A stretch of 7,655 bases of DNA, from positions 1-7,655 of the forward strand of contig JAEWFE010000109.1 of assembly GCA_023389005.1 (NCBI GenBank), read 5' to 3'. The notes under the pieces were generated by a model that did no database searches, had not been told where the DNA came from, and was given only the letters and a program-made list of their open reading frames with translations. Shown piece by piece: positions 1-5,406 of the stretch (position 1 is its first letter; each line of letters begins with the position of its first letter). This stretch comes from Bacillota bacterium (GTDB lineage Bacteria > Bacillota > Bacilli > Lactobacillales > Enterococcaceae). Both the position numbers and the translations under genes were made by a program.

Positions 1-35
1 CAAGGATGCCTAGCTCATGTTAGCATCCTTGTTTT
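1..35 (+). terminator. Rho-independent terminator of an upstream gene
   Basis: Arms CAAGGATGC (1-9) and GCATCCTTG (23-31) pair perfectly over 9 bp around a 13-nt loop and are followed by TTTT (32-35). The stem may extend further upstream, outside the window. It most likely ends a plus-strand gene that lies before position 1. Confidence 0.7.
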
Positions 36-136
36 CATATAAGAGAGGCAGTTTTTATGCTCGAATTAAAAAATGAGAACTTAACGTAAGCGTTGGATAG
101 CTTAGCGGTCTTTTTCCCTCCTTTAATTTAAGATAG
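36..136. other. Short intergenic stretch with a possible gene remnant
   Basis: No intact gene is visible. An ATG at 57, eight bases after a weak Shine-Dalgarno-like AAGAGAGG (41-48), opens a 10-codon frame reading MLELKNENLT that stops at TAA 87-89. The same frame then continues with ALDSLAVFFPPLI to a TAA at 129-131. This could be a decayed end of a coding sequence broken by one nonsense codon, or chance. I do not recognise the peptide. Confidence 0.2.
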
Positions 137-150
137 TCAGCACTTTACAA
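137..150 (+). repeat. Left terminal inverted repeat of the IS
   Basis: TCAGCACTTTACAA is the exact reverse complement of 1565-1578. The match stops abruptly on the inner side. On the outer side both flanks contain AAGAT-like sequence, but only with a 3-nt offset, so the exact outer boundary is uncertain. Confidence 0.85.
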
Positions 151-177
151 CTTTTTCTTAAATTTTAACAAAAAAAA

Positions 178-246
178 GCGGAAATACCACGCTTCTTCTA
201 GTGAGATTAAATTGCAGTAAAATCAATAGAAAGAAGGTATTTCCGC
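178..246 (+). promoter_or_regulatory. Inverted repeat covering the transposase ribosome binding site
   Basis: GCGGAAATACC (178-188) is the perfect reverse complement of GGTATTTCCGC (236-246), which ends at the base before the ATG at 247. With a 4-nt bulge (ACGC), the stem can gain five more pairs (TTCTT 193-197 with AAGAA 231-235). The right arm contains the GG of the Shine-Dalgarno AAGAAGG. A transcript beginning upstream of 178 would therefore hide its own start site, as described for IS10 and IS50 against read-through transcription. A transcript starting within the loop, for example from the TAAAAT at 218-223 acting as a -10, would lack the left arm and be translatable. The inverted repeat is seen directly; its role is inferred. 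Confidence 0.6.
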
Positions 247-1570
247 ATGACTCAATCATATCAGACTACAAAGCTAATTTCCATCATTTCATCGATTATT
301 TTTAAAATTTTTACAGGCAATCTATCCACACCTACATTAATGAACTTCTCTGGTCTGGTATTAGCTACAATTTGTATGACTGGTATCGCTTCTGTTCGCT
401 CCTTTTACAATTGGTTTTTGCGACTGTACTACGGAAAATCCTTGAATACTTACTATCATACACTGTCAGTCATTGGAGAAAAGCTTGGTATTCTTGAATT
501 AAAAGTTCTTCAATCCTTGTTAGAAATAGATCTCTTTCAAGAGCTTGCCAGTCAATATCCTGTACTATTCCTAATCGATGACACACTTCAGCCTAAGTAT
601 GGCAAAAAATTTGCACATGTTAAAGTACTTCACGACCACGCCTTACATACAGGAAAAGCGTATGTGAATGCACACGATTTTGTCACTCTAGGTATTGCTT
701 TTCCTATCCAGGGTAAAAAAACAGGTGGAATACATCATGTTCCCTTTTTCCATGCGAATGTACATTCCTGGTGATAAATCGAAGTTAAAGTTAGCTGAAG
801 AGATGGCTACCACTGCCCTGATGGCATTTAAACCAAGCCAACATATCATTGTAGAATGTGATAGCTGGTATCCCAAAAAAGAGCTTTTAGATTTTGTCAA
901 ACTTCATCAGAACGTTGATTTTATCGCCAATATTCGCAAAGATACCGCTCTATTTGAATTGCCCTAAAAGACTGGAAAACGCGGGCGTCCACGTAAGTAT
1001 AGCCAGCAGTTCCGTTGTACAGATATAGCTGTTTCAGATAGTGATGGCACTTATGATGTTGGTATGACGTATTGTCTAACCCATCTATTTTCTCTCCCAG
1101 TTTATGTCGTTCGAACAAAGAAATCTGATCAAGAAGGCGGAAGATTATTCATTTCTACGATAGATCCCGAGAAACTTCCAGCTATTACACCTGAGACTCA
1201 GGGAATGTGGCGCATATTAGAATACTATGAACAGCGTTGGAAGATTGAGACTTACTTTTATGAAATTAAAACATTTTGGTCTTTTGGCAGTTATCAAGTT
1301 CGTTCCTATGAAGAAATTGAAGGAGTGAATTTTTTAATCAATTTCACCTATGGATTGGTTAAAATATTGCCATTGATAGATAGCCGCTTTTCTGCATTGA
1401 TGCCACAAGGGACAAGTGCACGTAAAAATGCTTTAAGCCGCGTCATTCTTGAAGAACAAATTTTCCATACTTTGGGGTCAGAGTCTCAAAATGCCAAAAA
1501 TAAACGCCCAAATATCAGGGTCTTATTTAGCATGCCTTTAAAAAAGCGGATAGAAAACTATTTTTTGTAA
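247..1570 (+). pseudogene. IS4-family DDE transposase, broken by a frameshift and a nonsense codon
   Basis: Cut-and-paste transposase with an RNase H-like DDE fold, in three pieces. The 5' piece (247 to about 721) carries the first catalytic Asp in LIDDT (Asp codon 580-582). The reading frame then moves by +1 at a run of seven A (715-721); six A would restore it. The second piece reads on to TAA 965-967 and holds the second Asp in ECDSWYP (860-862). The frame continues unchanged after this TAA with the basic stretch KTGKRGRPRKY to the stop at 1568-1570. This last piece contains the IS4 signature YEQRWKIETYFYEIK, spaced Y-2-R-3-E-6-K, with the catalytic Glu at 1247-1249. The repaired product would be about 440 aa, normal for the family. 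The start ATG has AAGAAGG (231-237) nine bases upstream. All three catalytic residues remain, so the decay looks recent. Confidence 0.88.
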
Positions 1571-1578
1571 AGTGCTGA
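1565..1578 (-). repeat. Right terminal inverted repeat of the IS
   Basis: TTGTAAAGTGCTGA is the perfect reverse complement of 137-150. The TAA stop of the transposase frame (1568-1570) is inside this repeat, so the coding sequence runs to the very end of the element. Confidence 0.85.
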
Positions 1579-1605
1579 TCTTTAAAAAAAATTATATATT
1601 TAGAG

Positions 1606-1644
1606 GCATTGGTTATTAACTTTTTTGTTAATACAGATGCTTTT
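1606..1644 (+). terminator. Imperfect terminator-like hairpin between IS and regulator
   Basis: ATTAAC (1615-1620) pairs with GTTAAT (1627-1632) around a T6 loop. With a bulge and a 2-nt mismatch the stem continues to GCAT (1606-1609) against ATGC (1637-1640), and TTTT follows (1641-1644). It would block read-through from the IS into the regulator. It may be the original terminator of the gene that stood here before the insertion. The stem is weak and AT-rich. Confidence 0.5.
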
Positions 1645-1647
1645 GTG

Positions 1648-1656
1648 TGTTATAAT
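1648..1656 (+). promoter_or_regulatory. Extended -10 promoter of the PucR-type regulator
   Basis: TGTTATAAT contains a perfect TATAAT (1651-1656) preceded by the TGn extension (1648-1650). No good -35 is present at 17 bp (TTAATA at 1628-1633), which an extended -10 can tolerate. The predicted transcript would start near 1663 and give a leader of about 40 nt. It lies directly after the 1606-1644 hairpin, so the regulator probably has its own transcript independent of the IS. Confidence 0.6.
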
Positions 1657-1703
1657 TTGTTATGCTCTTTAAATGTTTTGGATAAAAAATTAAAGGTGAT
1701 GAA

Positions 1704-3338
1704 ATGATAACGATTAATGATATTGCGAAAATAAAAGAATTGTCTAGAGAAGAATGTACACTGGATCTTGATAATTTAGAAACGGAAGTTACAGGGATTA
1801 ATGTAATGGACACTAGAGATATGAAAAATTGGATTAAGCAAGGAGAGCTTATAATAGTTGGAGGTGAATATGTCAAAATATTTTTTGAAGATAAATATTT
1901 ACTAGAGGTTATTAAGAAGATTAGTGGAATTATCACAAAAAAAAGATATAAAGAATTTATAAGTGATCGGTTAGTTGACTTATGTATAATGCATGAAGTT
2001 CCTATTTTTTTTGTTGATAATTTTTTCAGTTGGAGTGATATTATGTCTCCGATTCAATCTTTAATAATAAGCAATCATTCTAAAGTGCTCCAAGATGTAG
2101 ATATTTTTTATAAGAAGATGTTGACAACATTATCAGAAAAGAATAGCTATAAGGATATGTGCGAAATATTTTATGAATTAGTAGGATATTCTGTTGCTGT
2201 AATAGGTTCTAATTTTAATTTGATAGATTACAGTGTAGATTTTTCATGGGAGAATTATGTAGAAGGTATTGGTGAAGTTGTTCCAGGAATATTTAAAAAA
2301 ATAGGGGTTACTTATGAAGAAAAACAAATTATAGGTGTAATTGATCAACGTGTAGATATATACACTGCTCAATATACATTTTTTTATATTCCGATTATTG
2401 ATTCTAGGAAAAATTCTCCATATTTAGTTATCAAACAAGAGAAGTACGTAGAATTATTGACAGAAGATGTATTGGCCAAAATTGAAATTTTTTGTTTAAT
2501 ATATCGGTTGAAATCATCTTATCAATACGAATATAAATTAGCAAATAATCATTATAGAAATTTGGTTTTTGAAGATTTATTAAATATAAATGAAAGTAAT
2601 GATCGTGAGAAGAATAGGATTAGTTACTCATTAGGGAGTAAAATTTATGATAGTTATAGATTAATGGTTGTTAAAGATTCTTTCCCAAAGAGCAATTATG
2701 CCTTTATTCAAGAAAATAATACTTTTATAAAATTTCGAGAAGATGTTTCGCAATGTGATTTTTATGATGAGAATTATTTGATTTTTTCTAGAAGGCATGA
2801 TTGGATTATTTTATTGCCAAATATTAATAAGAATGCTGAAAGTTTCGTGTGTGAATTACTCAACTTTCTTCAATACAAATACAAAAATAGTCGTTTCTAT
2901 ATAGGTGTAAGTGAAGTTCACCCATACTGGAAATTAAATTTAGCCCTTAAGGAAGCAAAACAAGCAGTGAGTGTTCTTATTTCAAATTATTCAAACAAAA
3001 AATACTTGTTGTATAATAAACTAGGAATTTTAAAAATGTTCTTAGATGATCAAGGGAAAATTAATCAATTATATGTAAATAAAATGTTGGATACTTATAT
3101 TTATCCGTTAAAAAAATATGATGATAAACATCGTACAGCTTTATTTCCAACATTAGAAGTTTTCTTGGAATCTGGTTTTTCTCATAATGAAACGAGCAAA
3201 AAACTTTTTATTCATAAAAATACGCTAAGGGCAAGAATAAAAAGGATAGAACAAGTTTTAGAAGTGGATATTAGTCATCCAGATAGTTTGATGAATATAT
3301 ATATAGCAATGCAGATAGCTCATTTGTCATCTGATTAA
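1704..3338 (+). CDS. PucR/CdaR-family transcriptional regulator
   Basis: A 544-aa DNA-binding regulator, likely the controller of the downstream operon. Residues 1 to about 122 match the N-terminal PucR domain (purine catabolism regulator-like), with the typical run ending ELIIVGGEY and later HEVPIFFVD. A middle CdaR/GGDEF-like segment includes FYIGVSEVHPYWKLNLALKEAKQAV. The C-terminal HTH_30 domain lies at about 480-538, ending with the HKNTLRARIKRIEQVLEV helix and the usual SLMNIYIAMQIA tail. The family responds to small metabolites and often activates nitrogen catabolic genes such as purine or allantoin use; the ligand here is unknown. The ATG is preceded by AAAGGTGAT (1692-1700). The gene is visibly more AT-rich than the operon and rich in ATA codons, which may indicate a separate history. 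It ends at a strong terminator, so it is probably not co-transcribed with the enzymes. Confidence 0.88.
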   Translation: MITINDIAKIKELSREECTLDLDNLETEVTGINVMDTRDMKNWIKQGELIIVGGEYVKIFFEDKYLLEVIKKISGIITKKRYKEFISDRLVDLCIMHEVPIFFVDNFFSWSDIMSPIQSLIISNHSKVLQDVDIFYKKMLTTLSEKNSYKDMCEIFYELVGYSVAVIGSNFNLIDYSVDFSWENYVEGIGEVVPGIFKKIGVTYEEKQIIGVIDQRVDIYTAQYTFFYIPIIDSRKNSPYLVIKQEKYVELLTEDVLAKIEIFCLIYRLKSSYQYEYKLANNHYRNLVFEDLLNINESNDREKNRISYSLGSKIYDSYRLMVVKDSFPKSNYAFIQENNTFIKFREDVSQCDFYDENYLIFSRRHDWIILLPNINKNAESFVCELLNFLQYKYKNSRFYIGVSEVHPYWKLNLALKEAKQAVSVLISNYSNKKYLLYNKLGILKMFLDDQGKINQLYVNKMLDTYIYPLKKYDDKHRTALFPTLEVFLESGFSHNETSKKLFIHKNTLRARIKRIEQVLEVDISHPDSLMNIYIAMQIAHLSSD

Positions 3339-3343
3339 TCCGG

Positions 3344-3402
3344 ATTGTACAAAAGCACAACGAAAGCGATTCTAAAATGTGTTTTTGTACAATTCTTTTT
3401 TT
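3344..3402 (+). terminator. Strong terminator after the regulator gene
   Basis: The 16-nt arms at 3344-3359 and 3378-3393 pair throughout with one G-U wobble (G3355), around an 18-nt loop (3360-3377). A run of seven T follows at 3396-3402. It begins six bases after the regulator stop and should separate regulator and operon transcripts. Each arm also contains the 8-bp palindrome TTGTACAA, annotated separately. Confidence 0.88.
3345..3392. promoter_or_regulatory. Paired TTGTACAA palindromes, candidate operator
   Basis: TTGTACAA occurs at 3345-3352 and 3385-3392, each copy being its own reverse complement, with centres 40 bp apart and therefore roughly on the same DNA face. A terminator stem does not require palindromic arms. 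Together with the position upstream of the operon, this makes them a candidate binding site for the adjacent PucR-type regulator. A weak -10 (TAAAAT, 3416-3421) without a recognisable -35 follows, as expected for an activator-dependent promoter. The sequences are seen; the operator role is inferred. Confidence 0.4.
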
Positions 3403-3437
3403 GCAAAGTTTTTAATAAAATAAGGACATCAAGAGAT

Positions 3438-3443
3438 AAGGAG
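3438..3443 (+). promoter_or_regulatory. Ribosome binding site of the carbamoyltransferase
   Basis: AAGGAG ends ten bases before the ATG at 3454. No other in-frame start near it has a comparable site, which supports this start. Confidence 0.8.
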
Positions 3444-3453
3444 ATGTAAACCT

Positions 3454-4392
3454 ATGAGAAACAGATTCAAAGGAAAAGATTTTTTAGCATTTAAAGATAT
3501 GGATCGTGAGGAGATTGAATTTCTTACAGATTTATCTTTAGATTTTAAACGTAAATGGACAGCTAGAGAGCCACATGAATATCTGAAAGGACAAGTTTGG
3601 GCGGCATTATTTGAAAAAAATAGTACACGTACACGCAATGCCTTAGAGAGAGCGGCTGCTGACTTAGGTATTAAAATTGTATATTTACGTCCAGATGAAA
3701 TGCAAATGACTCGAGGAGAACCTTTGAAAGACACTTGTCGTGTTTTAGATCGATACTTTGACGGTTTGTTCATTAGAACTTTTGGACATGAAATCGTTGA
3801 AGAATGTTCTAAATGGATGCAAAATCCTGTAATTAACGGATTAACCGCTTTAGCTCATCCAACTCAAGGTATCGCCGATTTGATGACAATTAAAGAGAAA
3901 AAAGGAAAATTCGAAGGATTGAAGGTTTGCTATTCAGGAAATCTATACAATGTTTGTTATACGACGATGATTATGTGTGCATCTTTAGGTATGGATTTAT
4001 ATATCGCTTGTCCAGAAGGGCTTGAACCAGATGCAGAAATTGTTGAAGAAACTAAACGTCGAGCTGCGATGACTGGTGCAAAAGTAGTATTTACACAAGA
4101 CTTTGACGAAGCGTTAAAAGATGCAGATATTGTTTATGGAATGTCTCAATATAGTATGGGACAATCAGAAGAAGAAATTGAATATTTGAAGAAAGCTTTT
4201 GCACCTTATCAAGTGACAATGGATGCAATGAAAAAAGCGAAACCAGATGCTATTTTCATGCATTGTCTTCCAGCACATAGAGGGGAAGAAGTCACTGATG
4301 AAGTTATGGAATGCAGTCAATCGGTTATTTTTGATGAAGCTGAAAATAGAATGCATTCAATTAAAGCAATCTTAGCTGCTTATGCAGATTGA
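3454..4392 (+). CDS. Carbamoyltransferase, ornithine/putrescine carbamoyltransferase superfamily, substrate unknown
   Basis: A 312-aa cytoplasmic enzyme predicted to transfer a carbamoyl group between carbamoyl phosphate and an amine. In this operon it probably runs in the phosphorolytic direction, feeding carbamate kinase. Carbamoyl phosphate residues are intact: STRTR at 57-61, NGLTALAHPTQ at 128-138 with His135 and Gln138, and HCLP at 270-273 followed by AHRGEEVTDEV. The amine side is unusual. Ornithine enzymes carry TDVWxSMG, with Asp binding ornithine, but here residues 229-236 read GMSQYSMG, so SMG stays and Asp becomes Met230. The GDxxNN loop is also changed to GNLYNV (162-167), closer in spacing to enterococcal putrescine carbamoyltransferase. 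It lacks the C-terminal extension of the ~339-aa putrescine enzymes. Superfamily membership is secure; ornithine or putrescine as substrate is doubtful. Confidence 0.9.
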   Translation: MRNRFKGKDFLAFKDMDREEIEFLTDLSLDFKRKWTAREPHEYLKGQVWAALFEKNSTRTRNALERAAADLGIKIVYLRPDEMQMTRGEPLKDTCRVLDRYFDGLFIRTFGHEIVEECSKWMQNPVINGLTALAHPTQGIADLMTIKEKKGKFEGLKVCYSGNLYNVCYTTMIMCASLGMDLYIACPEGLEPDAEIVEETKRRAAMTGAKVVFTQDFDEALKDADIVYGMSQYSMGQSEEEIEYLKKAFAPYQVTMDAMKKAKPDAIFMHCLPAHRGEEVTDEVMECSQSVIFDEAENRMHSIKAILAAYAD

Positions 4393-4404
4393 CATTCAAT
4401 AAAA

Positions 4405-4436
4405 ATCTGAGTTGTTCTATTATGAACAACTCAGAT
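4405..4436 (+). promoter_or_regulatory. Perfect intercistronic hairpin between carbamoyltransferase and carbamate kinase
   Basis: A 13-bp perfect stem (ATCTGAGTTGTTC 4405-4417, GAACAACTCAGAT 4424-4436) closes a 6-nt loop, TATTAT. On the plus strand it is followed by AATTTGAT, not a T-run, so it is a poor terminator for this operon. On the minus strand it would be followed by TTTTT. It more likely acts as a 3'-end stabiliser or processing site that lets the first gene be expressed differently from the rest. The stem is certain; the function is inferred. Confidence 0.7.
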
Positions 4437-4464
4437 AATTTGATAAAAGAAATTAGGTGGATGT

Positions 4465-5400
4465 ATGGCGAAAATAGTTGTGGCTTTAGGTGGAAATGCA
4501 CTTGGAAATAGCGCAAAAGAGCAAAAAGAAGCAATTCAGAAAGTGGTTCCTGGATTAGTGGATTTAGTTGAAAAAGGACATCAATTAATTGTGAGTCATG
4601 GAAATGGACCGCAAGTAGGTATGATTAATTTAGCATTTACGGAATATTACGAAAACATGGATTCAAGTGATGAGTTACCTTTCCCAGAATGTAATGCAAT
4701 GAGTGAAGGGTACATTGGATATCATTTACAAAACGAGATAACTAATGAGTGTAATAAAAGAAAGTTAAGCACGAAAGCACAATCAATAATTACGCAAGTT
4801 GAAGTTAGTCCAGATGATCCTGCGTTTATTAATCCAACTAAACCAATTGGAAAATTTTATTCAAAAGAAGAAGGAGAACTAATTTCTCAGAAATATGGTT
4901 ATGTAGTTAAAGAGGATGCAGGTCGAGGCTACAGACGTATGGTTCCATCTCCAAAACCGTTGGATATAGTTGAAAAAGAGATTATTAATTCGCTATTCAA
5001 CGAAGGTAAAATTGTAATCGCTTGCGGTGGTGGAGGTATTCCAGTCATTCAACATGATGGCGCTTATGAAGGTATTGCAGCTGTGATAGATAAGGATTTT
5101 GCAAGTGCTAAATTAGCAGAATTATTAGATGCTGATTATTTGATTATTCTGACAGCTGTTTCCAATGTCTATGTAAATTATGGGAAAGAAACGCAAAAAG
5201 CTCTTAAAAATGTTACTGTTGATGAACTCAGTGAATATATTGATCAAGATCAATTCAGTAAAGGATCTATGTTACCTAAAGTTGAAGCTGTGATTAATTT
5301 TGTGGGTTCAAGTAAGCAAAGAATTGGAATTATTACATCGATTAATTATTTAAATGAAGCTTTACATGGTCAAGAAGGGACGATGGTTGTAGGGAGTTGA
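4465..5400 (+). CDS. arcC: Carbamate kinase
   Basis: A full-length 311-aa cytoplasmic kinase of the amino acid kinase fold. It converts carbamoyl phosphate plus ADP to ATP and carbamate, which decays to CO2 and ammonia; this is the energy-yielding step of deiminase pathways. Recognisable motifs in order are GGNAL (9-13), SHGNGPQVG (44-52), EDAGRGYRRMVPSPKP in the mid region, ACGGGGIPV (186-194), VIDKDFASAKLAELLDAD (from 207) and KGSMLPKVEA (266-275). The start follows AGGTGG (4455-4460) at a short 4-nt spacing. It lies 72 bp after the carbamoyltransferase, across a hairpin, and 6 bp before the transporter. The symbol arcC reflects the enzyme activity; the operon is not a standard arc operon, and the partner supplying carbamoyl phosphate is the unusual enzyme upstream. 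Confidence 0.96.
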   Translation: MAKIVVALGGNALGNSAKEQKEAIQKVVPGLVDLVEKGHQLIVSHGNGPQVGMINLAFTEYYENMDSSDELPFPECNAMSEGYIGYHLQNEITNECNKRKLSTKAQSIITQVEVSPDDPAFINPTKPIGKFYSKEEGELISQKYGYVVKEDAGRGYRRMVPSPKPLDIVEKEIINSLFNEGKIVIACGGGGIPVIQHDGAYEGIAAVIDKDFASAKLAELLDADYLIILTAVSNVYVNYGKETQKALKNVTVDELSEYIDQDQFSKGSMLPKVEAVINFVGSSKQRIGIITSINYLNEALHGQEGTMVVGS

Positions 5401-5406
5401 TGAAAT

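Larger units (their letters stand above)
137..1578 (+). mobile_element. IS4-like insertion sequence, about 1.44 kb, transposase disrupted
   Basis: The element is bounded by 14-bp perfect inverted repeats (137-150 and 1565-1578) and is filled by one DDE transposase reading frame whose stop codon lies inside the right repeat. Size (about 1.44 kb) and the YREK signature of the transposase suit the IS4 family; I cannot name the specific IS. No convincing target-site duplication is seen: the bases left of 137 (TAAGATAG) and right of 1578 (TCTTTAAA) do not match. This suggests either an old insertion or that I have the ends off by a few bases. The frame is broken twice, so this copy should not encode active transposase unless it is rescued by slippage and readthrough or supplied in trans. 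Confidence 0.85.

Noticed and set aside
688..1118. Minus-strand open frames at 688-900 and 921-1118
   Set aside because: They overlap the transposase on the opposite strand, have no ribosome binding site or recognisable motif, and cross its conserved catalytic regions.
129..1586. Target-site duplication around the IS
   Set aside because: The flanking bases do not match at any duplication length tried by eye.
1565..1600. Outward promoter in the right end of the IS driving the regulator
   Set aside because: TTGTAA in the repeat could be a -35, but no -10 lies at 16-18 bp, and a terminator-like hairpin follows.
1628..1936. Minus-strand 102-codon frame over the start of the regulator
   Set aside because: Low-complexity Ile/Ser-rich shadow of an AT-rich gene with a clear plus-strand PucR domain.
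3429..3773. Minus-strand 114-codon frame over the carbamoyltransferase start
   Set aside because: Antisense of the STRTR region of a well-supported enzyme; no start signals.
4405..4440. Rho-independent terminator after the carbamoyltransferase
   Set aside because: The stem is perfect, but the plus strand has no T-run after it and carbamate kinase follows without an obvious promoter.
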